A stretch of DNA of 64,000 nucleotides, from positions 12,821,421 through 12,885,420 of the forward strand of contig JAQFVV010012404.1 in NCBI GenBank assembly GCA_028023455.1, written 5' to 3'. How positions within the stretch are numbered: position 1 is the stretch's first letter; each line of letters begins with the position of its first letter. Below the pieces are notes generated by a model. It saw nothing but the letters and a program-made list of their open reading frames with translations. It made no database searches and was not told the DNA's origin. The DNA comes from Epiperipatus broadwayi. Lineage: Eukaryota; Onychophora; Udeonychophora; Euonychophora; Peripatidae. Positions 38,326-51,163 of the stretch are shown in pieces. Position numbers and translations under genes: made by a program.

Positions 38326-40119
38326 AAATAAAACATTGTGTAACAGTAGTAAAGTGAATGAACAATTTAGTATAATATGTACATTAAAATTTCCCAAAAA
38401 TAAAATTATATTTTTTAATGATATTGTTGTAATAATTGTTATTTATCAAAAAATAAAAGCTTTTTTCTCTGAGTTGTCTGAATTTAATGTTGGATCCTTG
38501 CATTAGTAAAATGAGAATTTGCATAACATTATTACAATGATATTATAAAAATAGAAGATACTAAATCAAACTTTACAGCAAACTAACACCAAGTATTTTT
38601 TTTTCATTAATTAATCTGCCCTTCCAAAATATCTATGACCATCTTTTCTATTAACTTTTTTTCTGGAAGATGATTTTTAGCAAGAGCAGCTACATCAATA
38701 TTAAATATTGACAGCTCCATAGTCAGCATTTCTATCCTCTATTCTGGTTTTGAAGAGTTTATATCAAACAAAGTTCACACATTTCATATACTTATGTTTG
38801 TAGAAAAGAAAATTATATTTAAAAAGGTTCCATTGACAACAGATTGAGTATGTTGGTTGTTCTTGATGTTATCTAAGTGTTGACTACTTTTTTGTACTTA
38901 CATTTGTAAACATATCTAGCCTTGATAATTATTATATAAGTAATACATAGTTTTGGTGGAATTTGAAAATTATAATTGACTATTTGTTAATCTGCTTTTA
39001 GAACAGGTTATATTTACCCATTTTTTGAGGTTTATTTAAACTTCTTTGAATTAATAATCTCTTATTAGACAAGTTGCAATCTTTAGGGTTTATATAAATA
39101 TACTTAACCATAAATAAAGGTGGCTATCTACCTTTATTGTAAAAAGGATGTTACCTTGACAACAGATTGAGATTGTTGATGACATTGGTGTTGTTTAAGA
39201 GTTGGTTGCTTTCATGTATTTATTTTTAGTATTATTAATGTCTCCCACATTACCAGCACTACTGATAATTCTATTATTTCTATCATATGTGAGAATTCCA
39301 TCAAGCACAACAATCTAGCCACACTGTATGAGGCAGGCCATTTTTAAATCACATTTCTCTCAATTTTGAAACAGATAGGGGGATCCATAAATATGGCTTC
39401 TAAAACATAAATCTTTGCCAGGTAAAATTTTTGTCATAAATCCAGTTCCAAACTGAATGATTAGTTATTGTGCTGATTTGAGCAAAGATTCCAATTAAGG
39501 TCTACTAAGTGCAATCCTATCATTACTTTCTTAATTCTTGAAGGCTTGAGCTAACAAAAGTGAGAAAGGAAATTGGAGCCAGAAGTGCTGCATATGTAAT
39601 TAGAAGGTTGAAATATGATTGTGCAAATATAGAATACCATTGTCATAGTTAATATGGAGAGATGACTGATAGTGTAAAAGTTTTATGAAAATGAATCCTA
39701 CAATAATTTAAGTTACTGAACAAGAAAAAGAGGGAGATAGGAAAATCTGTTTGTACTGGAAGTAATATTTAATCTTTTATGAACCAGCAATCCAATTCAT
39801 AGATAATATTAATATATGTGAGTCATTCCATTAAACATTACTCATAAGGCATACCAGTAGTCTGAGCATATCATACAACTGTGTCTTTAAATCACCAGAA
39901 ATTGATAAAATCATTTTTCATATTTTGGAACCTCTTCAAAATATTAATTTTTGTCAAAGCATGTAATTACACTTTATCTAGTTACTAATCTAGTTTTTGC
40001 TTATCTATACTAAACAGGACTTTTAATTCTGTTTTTTAATTTATTTATTTTCTCTAAATTCTATTTTTTAAAAATATTTTTTGTTTATATACATACATTG
40101 TGGTGTTCTTATTTTGCCC

Positions 40120-40330
40120 CTCAAAGAATAACTCCATGTGTGGGTATGTTTAAAATTAAAAAAATCAGATATATTAATCTTTAACTGAGGTGTAAAGTTT
40201 ATATCTGTGCTAGAGATAATCTTTAGTTTAGAAAATGATTAGTAATAATCATTATTGTATTTATTTGAGGTGGATGGTGTCAAAGTTGAGAGTGGAGTGA
40301 GTTTGACAATGGTAAATAAAAATGTGACTA
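40120..40330 (+). repeat. Interspersed repeat, copy 1 of an inverted pair
   Basis: About 200 bp matches the reverse complement of 46880-47085: AATCAGATATATTAATCTTT, AACTGAGGT, TTTATATCTGTGCT, GAGATAATCT and GTTTGACAATGGTAAAT are shared. Similarity does not continue on either side, so they are two copies of one short repeat. Confidence 0.7.
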
Positions 40331-41667
40331 TTTTCTACTATTAATATTGAATTTGTTTGTCTTTGTTTTACTAAATTTTTACACTGATTTCATACCAAAG
40401 ATTAAAGTTATAAACTCACAATTCAACATTTTACAATGACTTAGTTATATAAATATATTTGCATATATTTTCTTTTTTCTTTTTATATATTAGTAAATTC
40501 AAGCTTATTTAATTTTTTTTTTTATAAAATAAATGATCTAGATTTTATTTAAAAGAATGCAACCGACATTACTCTCTTATTATTTATTATGCAATTAAAA
40601 GTCTACAGTTTTATAAATTATTATTTTATAAATGTTTAAAAAATATTAGTCAATATATTACAAAATTAAATGTAGTTAATAATTTTACAACTTTAACAAT
40701 ACAACTAATTTCAATTTGAAAAAGTAAACTTAAGTGAGTTTTGAACCCATTCCTCTGATATACAAAAATAATTAAAATAAAAACATAGAATGATCATAGA
40801 AGAGTTGGACCAAATGTATAAGCAAAAAATCATTGATGAAGTTATAATCAGTAAGAGTAGAATTAAAAATATAAAAATGCTGCTATATAACCAGAGATTT
40901 TAAAATATTTAGTCATTTAATAGGCAACTTTCTGGTTTATTATTAAGTTCACTGATTAAAACTCATTTGCATTCTGATGCATGAAATCTTTTTTGCACAT
41001 CAAAGTACTTAAATTTTCTAGAACAAATCATCTTCCCATGTTCTAGATAAAATAGTACCTACAGTAATGACTGCTTGCTTAATAATATGCATGATGCTGA
41101 ATGACAGTTTGTAATATTTGTAATATCTCTGATGATTATCTAACTTTATAAAATTATCATATATTGCATACATAATGTTCATTGTAAGTAATATTAAGAT
41201 CTGTAAATAATGATTATATAAAAAAGTCACATCTTTATTTTATTACTTTTAAATTTAATAACATTACTATAATATTTTTTAAATTTATAAGTATGTAAAC
41301 TGTATAAAACATTTTACAAACTAAATATCCTGCTTAGTTCTATCAATTAAAACATTATTTCCAAGCCTTAAAACACCTTATAACTAATGAAATCACGATT
41401 CACACATTTTGTGCATAAAAGTTGCAATTGCCTGAAATATAGTTACTTCTTTAAAGCTTTTATTTTCAACATCTCGTGAATCTCATCAAAGCTCACCATT
41501 ACTTCAAGTTCACTGTCTTTCCCTTTTTTATATAAATACTATATTATAGCAAAAATGTAATAAACTAGAGTAACTGATGTTCACAAAAGGACTCACAATG
41601 TTAGAAGAGATTACATGTAATAATCATTGATGAAACTTGAAAACAATGCGTGAAGCTTTCATTTAGT

Positions 41668-41699
<32 letters not shown>

Positions 41700-42069
41700 C
41701 AAAAGCAAAACAATTCTAATGTTTTTATTTATTTTAAAAACTATTCATATAAGAAAATATTGAGTTACAATTGTGATTTGTCTATGAGCGATATAATGAA
41801 ATAATGATTCAAGAAATGATGGAAATAAAAAAATATAGCGTTATTTATATGAGACCAGTTTTGAGACCGAAAAGAGCAGAAATATATGTAAGAATATGAA
41901 GATAATGGGAACAGTAGATCGAGGTTTCATTTATTATGTTTCAAATAGTATATACTTTATTTTATTTAATAAATAATATAGGCTTTATAAAAATATTTTC
42001 ATTTCACAGCAATGTTTTATATTTTTCTTCTATATAAATCTAATTATAAACATTAAAAGCATAAAGCTA
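40330..42069. other. A/T-rich spacer, nothing recognised
   Basis: No gene or element end was found; an A17 run with GA interruptions lies near 41670. Confidence 0.45.
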
Positions 42070-42222
42070 AACTAGTCAATAAATAATCAAAATTACCCCA
42101 AATTCACAACACTTGAGAAGTCTGCTTGTAGCAATAAAACCATTGTTTGTGTTTTAAAGTTTATTTTTGGCCAATCTGGTTGAGTTGTGAATTTGTGGTA
42201 ATTTTGATTAAATCTAGTTACA
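42069..42222. repeat. Short hairpin MITE
   Basis: AATCAAAATTACC-CAAATTCACAAC (from 42083) is the complement of GTTGTGAATTTGTGGTAATTTTGATT (ending 42210) with one or two mismatches, around about 65 bp. An ACTAG/CTAGT pair lies at the outer edges. No coding sequence. Confidence 0.65.
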
Positions 42223-45200
42223 TAAAAAAATCGTGGAACTATTTGTAATTAGTGTAATATAATAAAAAACACAACAATTTTTTTGCTAATAAATATATTA
42301 ATTGTAAGCAGTTAATCAATAGAACCATAGTAATAAAGTATTACGATAAAGCAACTTTTGATCCATCATATTAGTTATCAAATATATTTATGAGGAGGGG
42401 GGGTGGGGGTGGCCTTAATTCACTAATAGATAAATTTTGCTTAACAGTGGGATCCCATCCAGCCGCTACTGCGAAGTGGTACTGTACTATATTTTCTCAC
42501 TGCATAAAATATTTTTTCCCCAACATCTTGAATATGTTATAGTTGATCATTCAGTTATTTTTAATTTACGTAATTAAGAAAGAAGCCACCAATGATCGTT
42601 TGATTTTAATTTCTTTAATCTTATTTACATTTTTATTCCCACTACTAACTCGTTTTGATTAGTTCATTTTATTTTTTTAAAATTAAAAATAAATTATGAA
42701 GTTTGTTTCCATTTTTCAGAAAATTTTAGGAATGCTTATATTAAATTTACTGTTATTTTTTTCTCTTGACATGTTGCAATGTGTATTGCACTGTTAAAAT
42801 CAATAAAAGATATATAACTAATTTATAAATTGAAATGCTACATTCGTTGTTCATATTTTGTTTTAGAATATTTGATATCAATATCACCTACACTCGATTA
42901 TATAAAAGATCCATATGTGTACTTAGTTCATTTAATAGAAGGTCATACAGCCTTATTTTATTTTTCAGCTAATTATATATATATGTCAGTTCAATATATA
43001 GTTTAATTAGAATGAAAGTGTAATAGGTATTCCTGCTGCTGTAAAAGAAATGTTGTTACATGCAGGACCACTGCACCTGGGTAACAATAAGATTTTGGAA
43101 AGATATTTAAAAATTTTCTATGCCATATCTGAAAAAAGTAAATGACCCCCAAGTTGTATTATCTACTGAACCAGGACTCTTCATTTGAACTATATCATAA
43201 CTTTTCATATGCCTCCACCATCTTTTGTTTAGTATTTATCATTAACAATTACTTGCAATTTAAGTTACAAATATCTAATTTCCTACACTCATAAATCTAC
43301 TTCATATTATCAATTTACATATCTAAAATGGATGATGCCTTATATACGAATATAGGAAATTTGGTATTTGAAGTGCAGTAATTATATTTTTCAAGTATAA
43401 CCAGAAAAAAAAATCTCAGTGAATAAGATGGCTAGATAATTATTTTATTCAATTATCCATTTGAAAGGTTATGAGAAATTTAATTGGATAAAAAAAAGCT
43501 GGAATTTTTTTAAAAAAAAATCTGTAAAAAAAATTATTATAAATTGAGTTGGCAAAGAATTGCTGAAATATTGAGAACATTGTGGAAAAGTGAATTATCT
43601 ATTTAATAGACAAATCAAATATTTATTAGAAAGGTTGTAATATAAATACTAAAAAAAAAAAAAAGAAAAAATGTAGGATGATGATTTGAAGATATAAAGT
43701 TTTACAAAATATATTAACATGAATAGCTTTCATAATGCTTCAATGCATTTTTGAGAAAAGATGCATTTTTAATTACTTGATTTTTATATAAAAAAATGAA
43801 AACACAACACAAATAATATAGGCATAATCATACACACAATTATTTTATTATTAATATTTTTTTTTTAATTAGAATTTTATTAGTCAATTAGATATACAAG
43901 ATATATACAATGTATTTTTATGGTTATTAAGCACTGCTATCTATGGTTTATTTTGTATTTAAACCTCCAGAGATACTTGGTTGAGTTTGTGACTGTGAGT
44001 AATTGAGAGTTCTTGGATTTTTTGGGGTGGAATATTCAGGTTTTAGGCAACTGTTAAATTGCCCAAGTGTCTTTAATTATTCCCATAGGGGCTACTATTC
44101 GGTCTCTTATCTTAATTTGCACTATGATCTTGCAAAATGTAGAGATTAAGTCACAATTATTATTTTTGAAGATTAATTGACATTGTAATGACATAATATT
44201 AGTTTTCCAAGGCAATTGTTCATCTACATAGAGAAATGTATAAATTAAAATAGCATATTTAACTTCATCCATCATGTTTCAGTATCCTGATAACTTATGA
44301 AAACCCGAAGCCTAATGCATGAGGTGCTTAACTACTGTTAATAGTCAAATGCAAAAATTAGTGATGATTTCCGAAGCTCCACACTGCTATTAAAATGACG
44401 TTGTGAGAAATTCTGTAAGAAATTTGATGTAGAATGTATGAGTGAAAATTAGAGCAACACTTGAAATCAAGTGTTCAAATGTAGTTCATTAACATTCACT
44501 GTTGAACAAATAATTTATTAATTTATTAAATAAGATCTATGGCTTAAACACAACCACAATTGAAGGAAAATGTGTGGGCTATGTTTTTTACTTTTTTTTT
44601 TAAACTTTATATATATATATTATCAACTGAGATGGCTTTGCTTGTTGTTATCTTTTCTATTTTAGAACAATAATAATTTTTGGATTTTATTTACTTTTTA
44701 TTTTTTTACAGTTTTATTTTTATATATATCCAAGTGTTTTATTTTTTTGTTGTTGTTGATTTTTTTCAAAAAATCTTACAAATCTTTTTTGATTATCTTC
44801 CAAAAGTATACTCTTATTTTTAAATTGTATAAACGAATTCTATTTTTCTCTCGTCAACTTTATTTAAAACCTGTTTAAAGCAATCAGTTTATTTTATTAA
44901 CTTCATTTTCAATTTTTATACTTTCCTCCCACCATAAATTTCTTTGCTGTAATTTTTTTTCAAAATTTTTTTAACTTTTTAAATTTTTTTATATTAAAAT
45001 AAATTATAAACTTACTACATATTTTATTAAAAGACAAAATAAAAAACAGATATTGGAAGCAAAGAAAAATAGAAAAGAATTAGAAGAGAGATTTGTATGA
45101 AATTACAGAAATCATTAAATAAAAATTTTTATGTTGAGGATAGTTAATTTAAAAATATTTTTATATGTTGAAGCTATTAAAAGAAAACTTCAGAATAAGT

Positions 45201-46120
45201 AAATCAACACTGTTAAACAAATTAAAAAGTGATCTATCAAGCTTTAAAAAAATCATTATAAATGAGATAAGATATTACACAAGTAGTATAACCTCTTAAG
45301 AGATGAAGTTTAGTGACTAAATATGTAAAAATTATTAAAGTGTGCAGTTTAATTTTTGTTTTCTGAGGCAAATACTTTTAAATAAATACAAATTAAAAAA
45401 ATACCACAAAAATTATGAAAGTAACATATATGAGTTAGAAGAAGTACTATAAAATCTAGGAAATTGAACATATACTATTTGAAACTTGGATGAACTTTGG
45501 ATCTATCAGTTTTAAAGAAGATCTGAGTCACAAATGCTACATTGCAGTTAAAAATTAATACAACATCCAAACAAGAAACCTAGTTTGATAGAAGTTAGTG
45601 GATTATACCTAAACTACCATTTCCAAAACTATGGTAAGAATATGAGTAGAAACTTATCAAGTGTCTCAAATTTCTTTTGACAATCTTAAAGATGGACATA
45701 AAATTTTTTGCTAATACCATGCAAATAAAGACCGAGTGACTACTTTGATGATCCTATTAATCATATTTTTGATTCCTTAGAATTTGAAAAAAAAATATTA
45801 ATAAAAGTTTTTTGATATTTTGATCATCTAAATAGAAACTATGAACTGCTAAAAATTTAAAAACAGAGATTACTAATAATAGATAATTTTCATTGAGACA
45901 ATTTTTTAAATTGACAGTAGAGACCATTATGCAGAAAAATATCAGCATAATGGATTTTTTTGAAGACATAAAATATATTGATATGCAACTCTGTTTGCAA
46001 TATATTATATAGCAATAAGATCAATTACTTATCATAGATAATAAGGCAAAAATTGGCACCAAAAATATTGTAAACTTACTTAGGTTTCACAGTAACAATT
46101 CATAAAGTTATAATAGCATT
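42222..46120. other. Long A/T-rich spacer, no gene recognised
   Basis: I see G runs near 42395-42412 and many A/T homopolymers. No conserved protein motif was found on either strand. Confidence 0.45.
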
Positions 46121-46126
46121 AAAAAG

Positions 46127-46290
46127 TCTTGTGGCATAATGGTTAATATACTTAATATGTCCATAATCTGGAGTTTGAGTCCTGACTATGTGAATATTGA
46201 AACTTTTTTCTGTCACAAATATGGTTAGAAATGACATATGTCAATTCAGCTGATCACCATTATTTGTAAATAAATAAGGTTTTAGATATT
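46127..46290 (+). repeat. tRNA-derived SINE
   Basis: A tRNA-like head has an A box TGGCATAATGGTTA and, about 35 bp later, a B box GAGTTTGAGTCC, the spacing expected of an internal Pol III promoter. An unrelated body (CACAAATATGGTTAGAAATG) follows and ends in an A/T-rich tail near 46290. The head has weak cloverleaf pairing, so it is a SINE rather than a working tRNA gene. Confidence 0.55.
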
Positions 46291-46880
46291 ATTACTTAAG
46301 AGAATAAAGATACCAGTTGGACAGATGAGTTTTGATGTATTGTCCATGGAGGAAACACCATAATTACAGATTTGCATTTCTCCAATATGATTTTATTCTA
46401 GAGGAAGAGAGTTTTATTTTACAATCTATAGAATTTTTGCGAGTTCTTAAGAATTAAATATATAATAAAATCACATCGTTAATTTTAAAAATTACTATTA
46501 CAAATATGGAATATATATATAAAAAAGGGTTGAGTTGCATAAAACTGAATTTTAAAAGAAAGAAAAAGTAATCAATAAAAAGTAAAATGTTGCACTTATT
46601 ATTTAATTTACAAATACAAACATATATTAAATAAAATATAAAAAAATCATATATTTTGTTGCATATATTAAATAAAATGAAGAAAATATATATTTTCAAT
46701 AAATAAATGTGTATTAATAAAAAAAAAAAGCAAAAGATAATCTATGCACAAAATATTTATTAAATAAAATTGAGCAAATGGTACTTCACATTGATATGTG
46801 TTTTAAGTGTACATTTTAAAAATTGCAGCATTTGCATTGAACATCTTGACATTAATTACCATTATTTATTTTGTTAGGTG
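46290..46880. other. A/T-rich spacer, nothing recognised
   Basis: The 81-codon minus frame at 46454-46699 is Ile/Phe/Tyr-rich by composition and is not a credible protein. Confidence 0.45.
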
Positions 46881-47090
46881 ATAGTTTTATTGTTACATTT
46901 TCATTTACCATTGTCAAACTTCCTCCACTTACAGCTTTGCCGCCATCCATTTCAGATAAAACAATAATGATTATTAATAATCATTTTCGAAACTAGAGAT
47001 TATCTTCAGCACAGATATAAACTTTAAACCTCAGTTAAAGATTAATATATCTGATTTTTTTATTTTACACACACACGGAATTATTAACCT
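46880..47090 (-). repeat. Interspersed repeat, copy 2 of an inverted pair
   Basis: This is the reverse-complement match to 40120-40330, from ATTTACCATTGTCAAACTTC to TTAATATATCTGATTTTTTT. Confidence 0.7.
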
Positions 47091-48865
47091 TTCTCTTTCC
47101 CATGTGTAATATCTTATAGATATAACAAACACCTCAATACTTCTCGATAGTTTTACTATTTTTTTGTACAGTCACTATTAGTTTCATTTTTATTATTTAT
47201 ATTAAAATGTTAACCAGGAAATATTAATTAAAACATTTTGTATTTTGAATAACATTAGAAACATTTTTCATATTTAAACTCATTGTTTACTTCCAATTTT
47301 AGATTTTCGTTTGTTTATTGAAATCCACTAATTCAATTTAATGCTTTTATTTAAGAATTGCTGCCATGAATGATTTTACTTTTGCAATTTCATTTCTTAT
47401 GGATTTATTTTTGGTTTCATACTTGCATTTGATTTGCTAAGAAATTGCTTTTGCTTAAAGCATAATACATTGGATTATTCTTTGCTTTCTTTTATTTAAT
47501 GAACATTTTTTATTGCAAAATATATTTTCTTCATTTTTATCTTTGCAGCTTAGCTTGCATTCTTAGAAAACTTACCTATTCTTTTAAAGCCAGTTAAGTA
47601 CCATAGCAAAAATCCATAGCCTATATAATTCTCTAAAAAAAAGTCATGCAAGATTTATCAAGATTGATGCAATATTTGTTGAGTTATTAAGTAACAAAGA
47701 AATGTTTCAAATTTATATATAAGGATAAGAATAAAAGAAAGAATAAAGGATAAATGATAAAGAATAAAAGATTACTCATTATTTGTGCAAAATAGACTTG
47801 TTTTTTTAATCTAAATATTCCTGAATTATTTGTTTGAGAGCTCTAGTATTTTTATTGGTTGTTAACTACAAATCCTTTAATTCTTATTAAAATATTTGAA
47901 TTATAATATAACATCTATTGCTGATGCTCATTTTTGTATGTAATTTTTTTAAACATATTTGTTAAGTTTAGGCAGATGTGTTTTTGTCTAAATTACTTAC
48001 TTAATTCCAAAACTTATATATATTTTTTCTGTGTGAATGTAAGATAAATAATATATGTTTGGACATTTATACAGAAAAAATAATCAAATATTTTGTCAAA
48101 AGATTTTATTCATCCTTAGCATGCTTTTGATATATTACATATCATACTCATAGCTCATTTATTTCTTTAGTGGTCCTAGCCAGTAAATGTGCTTGATATC
48201 TTGATTATTTAAATTCATTTAAAATTGTTATTTCATTATCCAGAAATATTTAAATATTTTTATAATGCCATTTCTTCAATAGGGGGGTGCTAGATTTTTA
48301 TTTATTTATGGCAAATCTATTCTTACCTATCATCAAAGTCTCTTTAACTTTTTTTTTTGCCTTTCCTTTTGCTACAAATAATTTCATCTTTCTTCAGATT
48401 AAATGTAGAGAAATATTCAGAGATTTTCATGGCTTTGTTATACAAATGTTTATGCTAGGCCAGTCTTGTTGATAGATTAGCCCTTGATTCCTCATAATAT
48501 GTGGCTTTATAATTAATTTGACTGCATTTAATTTTATAGATAATCTGGTTTGTTGACTGTGTGGACAGTTTATCTTTAAAATTGTTGAGTAAATTGTCCA
48601 ATGAAGGGGGAGAATAAAAACTTATGTTGTATTTTTTAGAACATATTCTTTTTTAGTTTTTTTTAATTAGAGAGTTTTGATATATGTGGAAGGCTTACCT
48701 ATGTTTTATCTGCTCTAGTTTGAGCTGGGTGTGCAATAAATGAGCAATATTTTACTAAATATTTTATAAATTATTTTAAACAATATTAAAAATTGTCCAC
48801 TACAATAGTTTCAATAAGTTTCCAAATATATTTTCAATAAATTAACAATTTCTGATGAAGCATGT
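47090..48865. other. A/T-rich spacer with repeats shared with 49.75-50.2 kb
   Basis: Segments here recur downstream: CAATATTTGTTGAGTTATTA (near 47670 and 50170), AAGTTTAGGCAGATG (near 47964 and 49763), and AATATTAAAAATTGTCCACT (near 48782; near 49886 with one change). They suggest an older duplicated or interspersed repeat into which the hammerhead element inserted. Confidence 0.5.
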
Positions 48866-49041
48866 TATAAATTAAATCACTAAACATCACATGATCACTA
48901 TCTCTTATACTAGCACATAATTGTTATTAAACAAGGCAAAACTCTCTCCATACAGTAGTGTCACCCTGTGCCAAACAGAGTAATCAATGGATGCCAGAAG
49001 GCTTGTGCATAAAATCCCTATTTAGTGCCTACTCATCCAAT

Positions 49042-49085
49042 ATCCCCAGACTAGTTTCTGGCTTGTGGCCTTTGTCAGTGAGGAG
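49042..49085 (-). ncRNA. Hammerhead ribozyme core, mutated
   Basis: Same layout as at 25916-25959, with GAAAC, GUC and stem I kept, but CUGACGA has become CUGACAA. This breaks the C3-G8 pair and removes the general-acid guanine, so it should be inactive. Confidence 0.55.
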
Positions 49086-49576
49086 CCTTGGATCTGAGAG
49101 CACTGCACCTAGATCTTAGGAGCTAATGCAACCCTCCAGCAGCCATCTTTTAACTCTACTTAACTACAAAACTGAGAATGAAATTGAAAATATGATAATA
49201 TTTTCAATCTAAGCTCAATAGCTTATATAGTTATATGGATCCGAACTCAGTTCAGCACCCATATATTTTGGTGTCTTTGGCTCTTTAACAACCATAGCCA
49301 CCATTATCCTATTAGGCAGGATTGGTGTTAAACCACTAAACATCACATGATCACTATCTCTTATACTAGCACATAATTGTTATTAAACAAGGCAAAACTC
49401 TCTCCATACAGTAATGCCACCCTTATGACTATATAAGCTATTGAGCTTAGATTGATAATATTATCATATTTTCAATTTTATTCTCATAGTTTTGTAGTGA
49501 AGTAGAGTTAAAAAGAAGGCTTCTGGAGGATTGCATTAGATCCTAAGGTCTAGGTGCAGTGCTCTCAGATCCAAGG

Positions 49577-49620
49577 ATCCTCACTGACGAAGGCCACAAG
49601 CCAGAAACTAGTCTGAGGAT
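49577..49620 (+). ncRNA. Type I hammerhead ribozyme, best-preserved copy
   Basis: AUCCUCA (49577-49583) pairs perfectly with UGAGGAU (49614-49620) as a 7-bp stem I. The core is CUGACGA (49584-49590), stem II is GGC/GCC around CACAA, then GAAAC (49604-49608) and the cleavage triplet GUC (49611-49613) after a two-base stem III loop. Compared with the minus-strand copies, base changes on the 3' side of stem I restore full pairing. The A-A mismatch next to stem II and the minimal stem III are the weak points. Confidence 0.65.
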
Positions 49621-49745
49621 ATTGAATGAGTAGGTACTAGATAGGGATTTTATTCACAAGCCTTCTGGCATCCATTGATTACTCTGGTTGGCACAGGATG
49701 GCACTACTGTATGGAGAGAGTTTTGCCTTGTCATTTTATAAATTA

Positions 49746-50230
49746 TTCCTTAAATATATTTGTCAAGTTTAGGCAGATGATCAATCCTTCAGACATGGTT
49801 TTTCTAAATTACTTTTAAAAATAATAGCAGTGTGCAAAATAAATTAACAATCTATTATTAAGTACTTTATACATTTCTTTAATAATATTAAAAATTATCC
49901 ACTACAATATTTTAAATAATCTTTCAAATATATTTTTATTTGCTTATATACATATATTAAAAGTTTGCTACTTAATAATTTTAGATGATGAAAAGTTCCT
50001 AGAAGTCATTGCTAAACAAACATTCAAATTCTGTATCTGTGGCCTTGGTCACATCAGTAAATTACAATTTTTTTTCAAGCGATTAGGTATCATCAAACAA
50101 TTCAATTTATATAATTCTCCAAAGGAGAAAAAAAGGAGAGAAAATCACACAAGATTCATCAAGATTGGGGCAATATTTGTTGAGTTATTATGTAACAATT
50201 AAACAAAGAAATATATATATATTATACCGG
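49746..50230. other. A/T-rich spacer with repeats shared with 47.6-48.85 kb
   Basis: See 47090-48865 for the shared segments. No gene is recognised. Confidence 0.45.
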
Positions 50231-50337
50231 TTAACGTTTATTCCGTTAATATGAGCATGCGCATAAACTGAACATGAGGAGAAATATGGTGACATGCCGG
50301 AGTAAGAAGAAATTCAAAACTTTATCGCAACAGTGCT

Positions 50338-50469
50338 ATGGACACACAAGATACTTATGGAAAGGTTGACTCTTACATACCTTTGGGGGATGACTCTAAA
50401 TCAACCCCTCGTGCCACTCTCAGAAGGAAATTTAACTCTCCTCCTGAAAGGATATGCAAGTTGAAATAA
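50338..50469 (+). CDS. Small ORF of unknown function (43 codons), possible first exon
   Basis: The frame starts MDTQDTYGKVDSYIPLGDD, passes through STPRATLRRKFNSPP and ends RICKLK before TAA. Its composition is clearly less A/T-rich than the surroundings and hydrophilic, with basic and proline residues. About 70 bp upstream is GAGCATGCGCATA, a palindromic GCATGCGC like an NRF1-type site, near GTTAACG. It may be the first exon of a host gene or the 5' end of a mobile element's gene. I do not recognise the protein, and no continuation was found. Confidence 0.3.
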   Translation: MDTQDTYGKVDSYIPLGDDSKSTPRATLRRKFNSPPERICKLK

Positions 50470-51016
50470 CATTAGGGCATATGTGCTGATAAATAATTAT
50501 TCATGCAAAAATAACAAAGAAGTATCCCTGTGAAAATAAAGATTTATGACCCAGTAAGAAGGTATTCCATTCACTAGGTCAGCATACTCTTATACTCAGT
50601 TAAGAGACTGGGGATCGGAAAACTCACATAACTAACTAATATGGGGTTAGAGAAAGTAAATGATGAAAAAATAAATAAAAATATGGCAGTAGTCGCTTTA
50701 GAAATATAATATCTTTTATTAACCCAATACCCCCTACCATTTATAACATAAATATAAAATCAAAATTCCCAAATTGAATAACTATATAACGAAAATCATA
50801 TAATACATAAATCATTTATAAAACAAATTATAAGCATATGGAAATACTTGTCGAGATAATTGTTGGATTAAATAATTTCTTTTTTTTATTATAATAAAGT
50901 ATATTAAATAAAGAATATGGGAGAGATAGTGCTCTGTGGATATAAACTCACACGTGTGTAAAGCAAATAAAGAAAAAATAGTGTTACATACAAGATATAT
51001 TGGTTTGTATATTTAT
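50470..51016. other. A/T-rich spacer, nothing recognised
   Basis: No further coding block follows the small ORF before the Penelope-like pair. Confidence 0.4.
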
Positions 51017-51163
51017 ATAAACATATTTATAATTATATACACATCTTTTCACTTCTTTTTCTTTTTAAATTATAGCTCCATGATAATAAATATATAAATT
51101 CAACATTCCTTTTCTTTTTAAAACTTGTTTTTATTCCAACTATAATTTTCTTTTTCCTTCCAA

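Larger units (their letters stand above)
37627..38370. mobile_element. Hammerhead-like repeat, family 3, three partial units, last one inverted
   Basis: Two minus-oriented units (from about 37627 and about 37985) repeat CAAGAAGTATAATAACT, TATTGCATTGCCAAATGTAT and AATTGTCCATTCACT. From about 38190 the plus-oriented unit begins, so the last two are head to head. All share TTTAGAGTTGAGGCTAGGAG and end in a hairpin with GAAAC. The site is intact in RTE copy A (near 4615), proving insertion; imperfect ATRTACATT repeats flank it. Confidence 0.6.
35200..39670 (-). mobile_element. RTE-type (CFDP2-like) non-LTR retrotransposon, copy B
   Basis: Minus-strand order: 5' region 38850-39670 (colinear with copy A 5050-5640), endonuclease start near 38620-38800 (MLTMELSIFNIDVAALAKNH), linker near 36650-37560, then RT between 36440 and 35700. 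A 0.74-kb hammerhead-like repeat is inserted at about 37627-38370 where copy A is uninterrupted. An 80-bp direct repeat flanks extra sequence at 38825-39228. It is inactive. Confidence 0.72.
48875..49735. mobile_element. Hammerhead-ribozyme retroelement, insertion 2, with inverted second part
   Basis: A minus-oriented unit (48875 to about 49425) has direct end repeats with a 456-bp period (TAAACAAGGCAAAACTCT at 48928 and 49384), exactly as in insertion 1. It is followed by a partial unit in the opposite orientation (about 49424-49731). The whole 0.86 kb is bounded by CAT-TTATAAATTA direct repeats (48861-48874 and 49732-49745, one mismatch), so both parts probably arrived in one event. It encodes no protein. 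Confidence 0.65.

Noticed and set aside
37666-38365. Several 60-110 codon frames at the family 3 repeat
   Set aside because: Plus and minus frames mirror each other across the inverted repeat; none resembles a protein.
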